From assembly GCA_963713815.1 (NCBI GenBank), contig CAVQNH010000045.1:344373-408372 (forward strand): 64,000 nucleotides of DNA, written 5' to 3'. Position numbers and translations under genes: made by a program. This stretch comes from RYN-230 sp963713815 (lineage in GTDB: Bacteria; Actinomycetota; Actinomycetes; Streptosporangiales; Streptosporangiaceae). The number at the start of each line of letters is the position of its first letter. Positions within the stretch are counted from its first letter, which is position 1. This document shows, piece by piece, positions 19,377-29,363 of the stretch. The notes under the pieces are model-generated. The model ran no database searches. It was not told where the DNA came from and was given only the letters and a program-made list of their open reading frames with translations.

Positions 19377-20613
19377 ATGCGGTCGGGCACGTCCAGGGCG
19401 GCCAGCGATACCACCTTCGACGTCATCGTCATCGGCGCCGGGCTGGTCGGCCTGGCCACCGCCATGGCCCTGCTCGGCGAGCGCCCCGGGCTCCGGCTCG
19501 CGGTGCTGGAGAAGGAGCCGGCGGCCGGCACCCACCAGAGCGGGCACAACTCCGGCGTCATCCACGCGGGCCTGTACTACCAGCCGGGCAGCCTGAAGGC
19601 GCGGTTCTGCACCGCGGGCCGGCTGGCCCTGATGGAGTTCGCCGACGCCCACCAGGTCCCCTACCGGCAGACCGGCAAGCTCGTGGTGGCCAGCCGGGAC
19701 AGCGAGCTGCCCCGGCTGGCCGATCTGGCCGACCGCGGGCGGGCGAACGGGCTGGCGGTCCGGGAGATAGGACCGGCGGAAATCAGCGAGCTCGAGCCGT
19801 CGGTGCGCGGCCTGCGGGCGCTGCACATCCCGGAGAGCGGGGTGATCGACTACCGGCAGGTCAGCGCGGCGTACGCCGGGGTCGTCGCCAAGGCGGGCGG
19901 CCAGGTGCTGACCGGTCACGGCGTGCGGGGCATCACCCGCAAGGGGGACGGCTGGGTGGCCGAGACCGCCGCGGGGCCCCTGCTGGCCCGGACCGTGGTG
20001 GCCTGCGCCGGGCTCCAGGCCGACCGTATCGCCGCGATGACCGGCCAGGGCGGCCGTGACTACCGGATCGTCCCGTTCCGCGGTGACTACTACACGTTCC
20101 GCGCGGCCGCCGCCGACCTGGTCCGGGGCCTGGTCTACCCGGTACCCGACCCGGCGTTCCCGTTCCTCGGCGTGCACTTCACCCGGGGCATCGACGGGAC
20201 GCTGCACGCCGGGCCGAACGCGGTGCCGGCGCTGGCCCGGGAGGGCTACGGCCGGCTCTCGGTGAGCGGCCGCGACCTGCTGGACAGCCTGCGTTTCCCG
20301 GGGCTGCGCCGGCTGGCCCGGCGCTACGCGGGCACCGGGGCCCTGGAGATCTGGCGTGACCTGGTCAAGCCGGCCTACCTGGCCGAGATGCGGCAGGTAC
20401 ATCCCTAGCATCACCTCCGGGGACGTCACGTTCGGGCCCTCCGGGATCCGGGCCCAGTGCCTGAGCCGGTCCGGGGCCCTGGTCGACGACTTCCTGATCG
20501 AGGAAGGCGACGGCGTCATCCACGTGCTGAACGCGCCGTCCCCCGCCGCCACCGCCTCCCTCGTCATCGGGAAGCACATCGCGGCGCGGGCGGCGGCTCA
20601 GCTGGCCCGCTGA
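19377..20613 (+). CDS. lhgO: L-2-hydroxyglutarate oxidase (one frameshift near the 3' end)
   Basis: An FAD-dependent DAO-superfamily enzyme that oxidises L-2-hydroxyglutarate to 2-oxoglutarate. FDVIVIGAGLVGLATAMAL gives the dinucleotide-binding GxGxxG at residues 20-25. THQSGHNSGVIHAGLYYQPG is the characteristic LhgO flavin loop. VIDYRQVSAAY and FRGDYYTF are also conserved. The frame closes prematurely at 20408, but the missing C-terminus (PSITSGDVTFGPSGIRAQC to the stop at 20613) follows in another frame, with the shift at about 20392-20400. The total of about 411 residues is normal for the family, so a single-base sequence error is likely. Confidence 0.92.
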
Positions 20614-20663
20614 CTAGCGCGGCTAGTTCGGGTTGCGCCTCAGGCTGGGCGGATGGCCGCTGG

Positions 20664-21083
20664 TCAGCTGGTCGCTGGATCAAAGGGATTGACCAGCGTC
20701 ACCCCGGTGCGGGCGACGTCTGCGGTGTTACGGGTGACCAGCGTCCATCCGCGGACCTTGGCCGAGGCCGCTAGCAGTCCGTCGATGATGGGAAGCGGAT
20801 CGCGAGTATTCAGGCGCCCCCATTCCTCGGCGATGGCGGCGTCCACGTTGACGATGTGGTCTCCATAGGTGTGGTGCAGTCCGTGGAGCCAGCGCTCCAG
20901 GAGTTCGGCCTGGGCGCCGTCTTTTTTGCGCAGTCGTTCGATTCCCAGCCGGATCTCGCCAATGGTCAGGACGCTGACGAACACATCGGCCGAGGTGACC
21001 CTGGCATACCAGGCGAGGACGTGGGGATCTGGGTCCCGTCTGCGCAGCTCAGAGATCACGTTGGTGTCGAGCAGGTAGGTCAT
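20664..21083 (-). CDS. vapC: VapC-like PIN-domain toxin
   Basis: 139 residues, start ATG 21083, three bases after the antitoxin stop, so translation is probably coupled. The PIN-domain acidic site is complete: D6 in LLDTNVISE, E43 in TIGEIRLG, D101 in IIDGLLAAS and D122 in RNTADVA. The sequence is of the FitB/VapC subgroup. Known members are Mg-dependent RNases that cleave tRNA or rRNA. Paired with the Phd/YefM-type antitoxin at 21087-21335. Confidence 0.92.
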   Translation of the reverse strand: MTYLLDTNVISELRRRDPDPHVLAWYARVTSADVFVSVLTIGEIRLGIERLRKKDGAQAELLERWLHGLHHTYGDHIVNVDAAIAEEWGRLNTRDPLPIIDGLLAASAKVRGWTLVTRNTADVARTGVTLVNPFDPATS

Positions 21084-21086
21084 GTC

Positions 21087-21335
21087 TCAGTCGCCCAGTC
21101 GGTGTCCCGTGGGCGCTCGGCAGCTCCTGGTCAGGTCGAGGTCGTCAAAGTCAGGGCCTTCCCGCAGGTAGTCCTTGAAATCGGCGATGTCCCCCCTGAG
21201 GTGCCAGTAGTCGGCGATGTCAATGACCACGGCTATCTCCTGCCCATGACGGGTGACAATCTGCGGTCCTTCAGCGTGCGCTGAGCGGAGGAGTTCACTG
21301 AAACGCTGCTTGGCCTCCTGAACCTGCCAACTCAT
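21087..21335 (-). CDS. Phd/YefM-type antitoxin of VapC
   Basis: 82 residues, ATG 21335 with GGGGGA upstream. The N-terminus MSWQVQEAKQRFSELLRSA and IVTRHGQEIAVVIDIADY match the Phd/YefM DNA-binding fold. The acidic C-terminal tail (FDDLDLTRS) would wrap the toxin. First gene of the pair, which suits antitoxin-led autorepression through the TCTAGA repeat just upstream. Confidence 0.9.
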   Translation of the reverse strand: MSWQVQEAKQRFSELLRSAHAEGPQIVTRHGQEIAVVIDIADYWHLRGDIADFKDYLREGPDFDDLDLTRSCRAPTGHRLGD

Positions 21336-21349
21336 GGATCCCCCTGAGA

Positions 21350-21364
21350 TCTAGACAGTCTAGA
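21350..21364. promoter_or_regulatory. Likely antitoxin operator
   Basis: TCTAGACAGTCTAGA lies 15 bp upstream of the antitoxin start. It holds two self-complementary hexamers three bases apart, so the site is both a direct and an inverted repeat. This fits cooperative binding by a Phd-type antitoxin dimer and toxin-dependent conditional repression. Confidence 0.6.
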
Positions 21365-22894
21365 CGGATTGTCGCACGGTCAGGCGGAGTCGCGGACGAT
21401 GATGTGGCCGGGGGCGTGGGGGAGATCGGCGGGACATGGTGCGTCCCGGGTGCAGGATGTCCGGGGAAGCCTGGACGCCGCGCGGGGCCGCCGCCCGGAA
21501 CGCGCCGTCTGGCTGGGAGAAGGGCGGGGACCATGCGATCTGCGGCGCCGTCCCGCGTGGTGTCCCGGGCCCTGGACTGGGACCTGGGCGCGGCCGATGT
21601 GCTGCGGCTGGTGCGGGCCGACCCGCACCCGGTGGCCCTGCTGGGGACCTGGGCCGGTGGCAGTGACATCGTGGCCTCCGACCCGGTCCGGGTGTGCGGT
21701 CCGCCCGGCCCGGCGGCAGACGTGCTGGACGCGCCGCTGCCGGACCTCGCTCATGACCAGGCCGGGGCGGCCTTCGGCGGGGGCTGGATCGGCTACCTGG
21801 GTTTCGCCGTGGCCGGGCAGGTGCTGCCGGTGCCGCCCGCGCCCGGTGCGCCCCGCCAGCTTCCCGCCTGGTGGTTCGGTTACTACGACCACGTGCTGCG
21901 CCGTGACCGGGCCACCGGGCGGTGGTGGTTCGAGGCGCTGCCGGGACCCGGCCGCGGTGACGCGCTGGAGCGCCGGTTCGGGGAGCTGTCGCAGCGGGCC
22001 CGGGCCGGCGGCGGCCAGCCGCGCGACTTATTCCTGCGGCGGCTTCCGGCTGACCCCCTCGGCGGAGGAGCACCGGGCCGCGGTCCGCCAGGCGGTCCGC
22101 TACATCCGGCGCGGCGACATCTTCCAGGCCAACATCTGCCTGCGGCTCGACGCACCGTTCGCCGGCGACCCGCTCGACGCGTTCTGCCGCGCGGTCACCC
22201 GGCTGGACCCGCCGTATGCCGCGTTCCTGCGGGCACCCGGCGGGGCCCTGGCCAGCTTGTCGCCGGAGCTGTTCCTGCGCCGGACCGGCCGGAGCGTGCA
22301 GACGCAGCCGATCAAGGGCACCCGGGCCCGGCCCGCCGGGGACCAGGCCGCGCGGCGGGAGCGCGAGGCGCTGGAGCGCTCGGCCAAGGACCGGGCGGAG
22401 AACGTCATGATCGTGGATCTCATGCGCAACGACCTCAGCCGGGTCTGCGTGCCCGGCAGCGTCCGGGTGCCGGCGCTGCTGCGCGCGGAAGCCCACCCGG
22501 GCGTGTGGCATCTCGTCTCCGACGTCCGCGGCACGCTGCGGGACGGGGCAGGTGACGGGGAGCTGATCACCGCGGCGTTCCCGCCCGGGTCGGTCACCGG
22601 CGCCCCGAAAGTCCGGGCGCTGGAGATCATCCACGAGCTGGAGGCCACCCCCCGGGAGGCCTACACCGGGGCGGTCGGCTACCGCAGTCCCGTCGCCGGG
22701 CTGGAGCTGAACGTCGCGATCCGCACCTTCGAGTTCGCCGGCGACCGGGTGTGGCTGGGCAGCGGCGGCGGGATCGTCGCCGATTCCGACGACGACGCCG
22801 AATACCGCGAGTGCCTGCTGAAAGCCGCCCCCCTGATCCGGGCGCTGGGCGCCACGCTCCGGGAAGAACCCGGCGCACCGGTGACGGCCGACCG

Positions 22895-24778
<1,884 letters not shown>

Positions 24779-24842
24779 ACGGCCAGGGTGAGCAGGAAGA
24801 AGGCGCAGAGGGCGAGCGTGGAGCGCCGGATCCGGAGCCGGG

Positions 24843-25733
24843 TCATGGCGACCCCGTGGGCTCGGCGGTGTCCAGGCCAGCCGGTATGTTGATCCCGGCC
24901 CGGAGCAGGGCCGCGGTGATGCGGACCCGCAGCGCCCGGCCGACCTGGAACTGCTTGCCGGGCATGGTCCGGGCCACGATGCGGATCTGGAACTGGTCGA
25001 TGTCCATGCTCTCGACCCCCATTACCGCCGGCGGGTCCAGCAGCAGGTCGTGCAGTTCCGGATCGGCGTAGGCGTCGGCTCCGACCCGGGCCAGGAGTTC
25101 GCTGACCGCGGCGACATCCGCGCTGGCCGGCACGGGCACGTCGATCACGGCCCGGGCCCAGTCCCGGGACAGGTTGATGACCTGGACGATCTGCCCGTTG
25201 GGCGTGGTGACCACCTCACCGTCGACGGTCCGGATCCGGGTGATGCGCAGCGTGACCTCTTCCACGGTCCCCGTCACGGAGATGGACACCCCCGTCACGT
25301 TGAGGCGGACCAGGTCCCCGAAGCCGTACTGATGCTCGGCGACCATGAAGAACCCGGCCAGCACGTCCTGCACGATGCGCTGGGCGCCGAACCCCAGGGC
25401 CACGCCCACCACCGTCGCCGGTGCGACGAACCCGCTCAGCGGCACCCCGAACCGCTGGGCGACCAGCACCGCGGTCAGGCAGTAGATCAGGACCAGGAAG
25501 CTCCAGGTCACGACCTGGGTCACCGCGTGCCGGTGCTTGGCCGCCTCGGACCGCAGGAAGCTGTCCCCGTTCCCGGAGTGCGCGTCGATGTGAGCGGTGA
25601 TCCGGCCGCCCAGCCAGGTCGCGAACCGGGTCAGCAGCACCGCCCCCGTCACGAGCAGCACGATTTCCAGCCCGCTGCCGCGCGCCCAGACCCCGATGTC
25701 GGTGAGCGGCGCCACCGCGCCGGGCATCATCAT
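24843..25733 (-). CDS. MscS-family mechanosensitive ion channel
   Basis: 296 residues, starting at one of three consecutive ATGs (25733 given) after GTGAGG. Two or three membrane helices (LEIVLLVTGAVLLTRF, VVTWSFLVLIYCLTAVLVA, then TM3) lead to the pore helix region ATVVGVALGFGAQRIVQDVLAGFFMVAEHQ, where the small-residue Gly/Ala pattern and QRIVQD are typical of MscS. The beta domain (VTGTVEEVTLRITRIRTVDG, TTPNGQIVQVINLS) and C-terminal alpha/beta domain follow. It would release osmolytes on hypo-osmotic shock. Overlaps the small anchored protein gene downstream. Confidence 0.93.
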   Translation of the reverse strand: MMMPGAVAPLTDIGVWARGSGLEIVLLVTGAVLLTRFATWLGGRITAHIDAHSGNGDSFLRSEAAKHRHAVTQVVTWSFLVLIYCLTAVLVAQRFGVPLSGFVAPATVVGVALGFGAQRIVQDVLAGFFMVAEHQYGFGDLVRLNVTGVSISVTGTVEEVTLRITRIRTVDGEVVTTPNGQIVQVINLSRDWARAVIDVPVPASADVAAVSELLARVGADAYADPELHDLLLDPPAVMGVESMDIDQFQIRIVARTMPGKQFQVGRALRVRITAALLRAGINIPAGLDTAEPTGSP

Positions 25734-25858
25734 ATTTGCCTCACTTTGACCTATTTCGTTCCTCCGGGCCGCAGGCGACCGAGGATAGCCCGGCCGTCAA
25801 CGGCCCGGGGCCCGGTGGCCTGCGCCGGGCCGCGGACCGGGGCGGCACGGGGCAGGTC

Positions 25859-26308
25859 TCAGGGGCTGGCGTGGTGGGCCAGGACCCGGGAGAGCAGCCG
25901 GATCAGCTGGTCCCGTTCCTCCGGTGACAGCGGGGCGAGCAGTTCGTCCTGGACGCCGGCCACCAGCTTCTCCAGCTGGTCCAGGCACGCCGTACCCGCC
26001 GGGGTGATGGTGACGATATTGCGGCGGTGATCGGCCGGATCGGGGGTGCGCTCGACCAGGCCGCGGCCGCCGAGCTCGTTCAGGGCGGCCACCACGTCGC
26101 TGCGGTCGATGCCGCTGCGGCGGCTCAGGCTGGCCTGGCTGGCCGGCCCGAACTCCTGCAGCGCGGCCAGCAGGCGGTAGTGGTAGCCACGCGTGCCCGC
26201 GGCGGCGAACGTCGCGGCCAGCAGCCGGTGCGCATGCGCCGCGGTCTGGCTGATCAGCCAGGTCGGCTTGGCGGTCAGCCGGGCGGGCGTGGTCTCGGCC
26301 GTGGTCAT
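25859..26308 (-). CDS. MarR-family transcriptional regulator
   Basis: 149 residues, ATG 26308. The winged helix is well conserved: YHYRLLAALQEFGPASQASL, RRSGIDRSDVVAALNELGGR (recognition helix) and RTPDPADHRRNIVTITPAG (wing with the DxRxxxxxLT-type motif). It is divergent from a second winged-helix protein at 26407. Three TTGG/CCAA dyads lie in the shared region, so autoregulation together with control of the divergent gene is likely. Confidence 0.92.
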   Translation of the reverse strand: MTTAETTPARLTAKPTWLISQTAAHAHRLLAATFAAAGTRGYHYRLLAALQEFGPASQASLSRRSGIDRSDVVAALNELGGRGLVERTPDPADHRRNIVTITPAGTACLDQLEKLVAGVQDELLAPLSPEERDQLIRLLSRVLAHHASP

Positions 26309-26329
26309 GCGGGCCAGTCTAAGCCACTT

Positions 26330-26384
26330 GTTGGCCGGGCCAACGATTGATAGTGTTGGTCGTCACCAATGTTGGCCACACCAA
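26330..26384. promoter_or_regulatory. Three TTGG-N-CCAA dyads in the divergent MarR promoter
   Basis: GTTGGCCGGGCCAAC (26330-26344) is a perfect 7-bp-arm palindrome. TTGGTCGTCACCAA (26356-26369) and TTGGCCACACCAA (26372-26384) are related dyads with 4-5 bp arms. Arrangement between two divergent winged-helix genes suggests operators for one or both proteins. Confidence 0.6.
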
Positions 26385-26406
26385 TCAATTCGGAGGCGAC
26401 GGACCC

Positions 26407-26853
26407 ATGTCCACCACTACTCCCGCATTCGGCGCCCAGATCCTCGGCCAGACCGAGAAGGCCCTCAACGCGATCCTGGACCGGCAGCTGGCCGGGACCG
26501 GCCTGACTGAACCGGACTGGATCACCCTGACCCTGACCGCCGCCAGCGGCGGCACCCTGGGCCGGGACCAGCTGGAGAGCCGGGTGGCCGGGGCGCTGAA
26601 GGTCAGCCCGGCGATGGCTCAGGCCCGTATCGCCGGCCTGGCCGACGCTCAGCTCCTGCGGACCGGCGGCGGCGATGAGCCGCAGGTGACGCTGACTGAT
26701 GCCGGGCAGCGGCTGCACGGCCAGATCCGCGGGGCGGTCACCGAGATCACCGAGCGGATGTGGGGCGACCTTCCCGCCGGGGACCTGGTGACCGCGGGCC
26801 GTGTCCTGAGCGTGGTCCTGGCCCGGGCCAACGCCGAACTGGGCGCCGCCTAG
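26407..26853 (+). CDS. MarR-like winged-helix protein
   Basis: 149 residues. ATG 26407 follows CGGAGG. FGAQILGQTEKALNAILDRQ, GLTEPDWITLTLTAASGG and KVSPAMAQARIAGLADAQLL have the layout of a MarR winged helix, with a weaker wing (GGGDEPQVTLTDAGQ). Relatives in actinobacteria are annotated as MarR or winged-helix regulators. It is divergent from a clearer MarR at 25859-26308; the two may act on the same intergenic operators. Confidence 0.75.
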   Translation: MSTTTPAFGAQILGQTEKALNAILDRQLAGTGLTEPDWITLTLTAASGGTLGRDQLESRVAGALKVSPAMAQARIAGLADAQLLRTGGGDEPQVTLTDAGQRLHGQIRGAVTEITERMWGDLPAGDLVTAGRVLSVVLARANAELGAA

Positions 26854-27013
26854 CCCGGGACGGCGCCGGGTGCGGCTGAGCGCCGGCGCCTGTCCCGGCC
26901 CGCCCGTCCCGGACCGCCCGTCCCGGACCGCCGGTGTCGAGCGCGGCCCGCCGGTTCCGACTCCTTGGTGAGCGGGGCCGTCGGGGTCCCGGCCAGGAAC
27001 AGGAGCCGTCATC

Positions 27014-27554
27014 ATGACCGCAGCAACCCGCCACACCGACGCCAGCCACACCGACGCCCGGGACACCGACGCCCGGGACACCGTGCCCGGACGCCAGTGC
27101 CCGGAGGACCGCCGGCACCCGGGCCGCCGCCCGGCTCGCCGCGCTTCCGATTCCGGTCGCCGGGGCCGCCGCCGCCCTGGCCGCCGCGATCGTGCTGTAC
27201 GGCTACGGGGCGCTGGCCCGGGCCCTGTCGGTGCCGATGCGGGCCGGCGAACCGGGCGCCAGCCACGCGCAGGCCATCACGCCGGCCAGCTTCGCCGCAG
27301 GCGCCATCTTCTGCACCGTCCTCGGCACGATCCTGGCCATGATCCTCGCCGCCCGCGCCGCCGGCCCCGCGCGGGCCTTCCTGCGCACCACGCTGGTCCT
27401 GGTCGCGGTGTCACTGGCCTTCCCGCTGGCCGCCGGCCATACGGCGGTCGCGACCAGGCTCACCCTGGCGCTGGGGCACCTGATCGCCGCCGCCATCGTC
27501 ATCCCGCTCATCACCCTGCGCCTGGCGCGGGCCCGCGAGCGTCGTCATGCCTGA
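27014..27554 (+). CDS. DUF6069-like small membrane protein (one frameshift)
   Basis: ATG 27014 opens a His/Asp/Thr-rich leader (HTDARDTDARDTV). After a shift near 27107 the frame gives four likely membrane helices: ALPIPVAGAAAALAAAIVLY, ITPASFAAGAIFCTVLGTIL, FLRTTLVLVAVSLAFPLAAG and LALGHLIAAAIVIPLITLRL, ending in a basic tail. This four-helix pattern with HTAVATRLTLALGHL matches the DUF6069 family as I recall it. Function unknown. Convergent with the GyrI-like gene. Confidence 0.7.
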
Positions 27555-27579
27555 CGAACGGACCGGGCCGGGTCTCTGC

Positions 27580-28107
27580 TCAGGACTCCGTGATGAGGTA
27601 GGCCACGTCGACCTCCCACTTCGAGGGGTCGGGCTCGGCGGCGGGATTGGTGAGGTAGTGCTCGGCGCGGGCGCGCCAGGCCGTGCCCTCCGGCGTATCC
27701 CAGCTGTCGAACGTGATCCCCTGCTCCTCGGCCCACCGCTGCAGGGCCGCGTTGCTGGCGATCAGGCCGTCGTAGGGCCCGGTGTGCCGGAGGACCGCGT
27801 ACTGGCCGGCCGGGAGGACCCCGGGCGTGATGCGCCCGCCGTCACCGCTGTCGCCGTCACTGCCGCCGTCGTCGATGGCCGTGGCGACCGGTACACCCAT
27901 CTCGATCTGGAGTCCGGCCGCCATGTCGATGACGAGGTAGCGGATGAACGGCGGCCCGGCGGGCGCGATGGCGTGCCGGGCCAGCCAGCCGAACAGTTCC
28001 GGGAAGGCCTGGTCGACGGCCCCGGCCAGCGACTCCATCGTGACCTGCATCGGGATGGCGGCGTAGGACTGTGCCTCGCGCCGCTGGATCTGCACCTCAG
28101 GGTCCAT
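27580..28107 (-). CDS. GyrI-like small-molecule-binding domain protein
   Basis: 175 residues, intact, starting MDPEVQIQRREAQSYAAI. The pattern of the GyrI/AraC effector-binding fold (SHS2 duplication) is visible: YAAIPMQVTMESLAGAVDQA, GPPFIRYLVIDMAAGLQIEM, then LPAGQYAVLRHTGPYDGLIA, and the tail WRARAEHYLTNPAAEPDPSK. Stand-alone members bind or hydrolyse xenobiotics. The region DDGGSDGDSGDGG looks like a low-complexity insert in a loop. It lies next to a decayed LuxR regulator. Confidence 0.85.
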   Translation of the reverse strand: MDPEVQIQRREAQSYAAIPMQVTMESLAGAVDQAFPELFGWLARHAIAPAGPPFIRYLVIDMAAGLQIEMGVPVATAIDDGGSDGDSGDGGRITPGVLPAGQYAVLRHTGPYDGLIASNAALQRWAEEQGITFDSWDTPEGTAWRARAEHYLTNPAAEPDPSKWEVDVAYLITES

Positions 28108-28174
28108 AGCGGGATCTCCGGCCGTTGGGTGTGGGTCTCACCGGTAGGACCGTCCGCTGGCCCCGGACTCATCG

Positions 28175-28399
28175 CTAGACCGGGTGTCTGTCCCGTTCCG
28201 GGAAGGCCCGGGTGACCGCGGCGGTGCGGCTGGAAACGTCCAGGCGGCGGTAGATGTTTTCCAGGGTGCGTGCGGACGGTGCCCTCCGACAGGCCGAGTC
28301 GCCGGGCAATCTGGGGGTCACCGCAGCCGGGAGCTTGACCAGCTGGGCCGGGCGGTCCGCGCGCACCTCGATGATCCCGGAACGCTCGTCATGCCGCAC
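28175..28399 (-). pseudogene. LuxR-type regulator remnant (C-terminal HTH)
   Basis: The 3' end reads LENIYRRLDVSSRTAAVTRA, the last helices of a LuxR/NarL HTH. The preceding helices (IARRLGLSEGTVRTH) sit in a different frame just upstream. Nothing resembling the rest of a LuxR protein, including the usual LTxRExEV start of the HTH, is found in the next 200 bp. It is therefore a 5'-truncated, frameshifted remnant. Confidence 0.7.
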
Positions 28400-28551
28400 C
28401 TGTCCTTCCTGGTCTGGGGCCGCAAGCCGAGGCGGCGCGCAGGTACGACACGCGGCGCAGCCCGGGGGAGCACCCGCGCATCAGGCACAGCCTGCCCGGG
28501 CGGTCGCAGGCTGCCGTACAGCCCGGCCCGGGACACGGTCGTGTCACGAGC

Positions 28552-28593
28552 TCGTTCGCACATTTCTATTGTGCGAACGAACATTGTCAATGT
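28552..28593. promoter_or_regulatory. Two palindromes upstream of the DeoR-type gene
   Basis: An 11-bp-arm inverted repeat (28552-28562 and 28570-28580, half-site TCGTTCGCACA, 7-bp AT-rich spacer) is followed directly by ACATTGTCAATGT (28581-28593, 6-bp arms). They lie 12-53 bp before the DeoR start, the expected place for autoregulation. They stand out as the most AT-rich stretch nearby. Confidence 0.65.
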
Positions 28594-28604
28594 ACGTTTG
28601 AGTC

Positions 28605-29363
28605 ATGGACGCGGCGGAACGAATTGACCGGCTCGTGGAGGCTCTCCGGCGTGCGGGCCGGGTTAACGTCGCGGCGGCCGCCGCTGAGTTCGGGGCCGCG
28701 GAGATGACCATACGGCGCGACCTGGATGTCCTGGTCGATCGCGGAGTCGCACGGCGGGTGCGCGGTGGCGCGGTCAACTTGATGATGCGGGGCGAGGAGC
28801 TGCCGTTCGCCATGAGGGAGCTCGACGCTCCCGGCCCCAAGAAACGCATCGGCAGCGAGGCCGCGAGCCTGGTCGTGGACGGCGAGGCGATCGGACTGGA
28901 CAGCGGCACAACCGTCGTGGAAGTCGCCCGTGCGCTGGCCGACCGCCGGCTGACGGCCATGCCGCTGTCCCTTCATGCCGCGATGGTGCTGTCCGCTTCG
29001 GCGTCGGTCCGCCTGCTGATGCCGGGCGGCGAAACCCGTCCCGGCGAGCTCGCCATGGTCGGCCCGCTCGCCCTGGCCAGCATCGCGTCGGTCCGGTTCG
29101 ACACGGTGGTGCTCGGCTGCTGCGGGATCTCACCCGACGGCTACGTCATGGCCCACGACCTCGGCGATGCCGCGGTAAAGCAGGCTCTCTTCGCGTCGGC
29201 CGGACGCCGGATCCTGGTCGCGGACGCCGCGAAGTTCGGGCGGTCGGCCCTGGCCGTTGCCGGCCAGCTGTCCGCGTTCGACATCGTCGTCACCGAGACG
29301 TCCGCCCCTGCTGAACCGCTCGCGAAGCTTGAGGCCACCGGGGTGGACGTGCGGCGTGTCTAG
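28605..29363 (+). CDS. DeoR/GlpR-family transcriptional regulator
   Basis: 252 residues. The N-terminal HTH is AAERIDRLVEALRRAGRVNV, then EMTIRRDLDVLVDRGVARRV, with the DeoR signature RRDL and RVRGGAV. The C-terminal sugar-phosphate sensor domain shows GLDSGTTVVEVARAL, TVVLGCCGISPDGYV and ILVADAAKFGRSAL, the phosphosugar-binding loops. It overlaps by a few bases the start of an MFS transporter, so it probably controls uptake or efflux of a sugar-type compound through the palindromes just upstream. Confidence 0.93.
   Translation: MDAAERIDRLVEALRRAGRVNVAAAAAEFGAAEMTIRRDLDVLVDRGVARRVRGGAVNLMMRGEELPFAMRELDAPGPKKRIGSEAASLVVDGEAIGLDSGTTVVEVARALADRRLTAMPLSLHAAMVLSASASVRLLMPGGETRPGELAMVGPLALASIASVRFDTVVLGCCGISPDGYVMAHDLGDAAVKQALFASAGRRILVADAAKFGRSALAVAGQLSAFDIVVTETSAPAEPLAKLEATGVDVRRV

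Noticed and set aside
20612..20630. ACTAG-CGCGG-CTAGT hairpin after the hydroxyglutarate oxidase gene as terminator
   Set aside because: Only 5-bp arms; such short dyads are common by chance and not strong enough to call.
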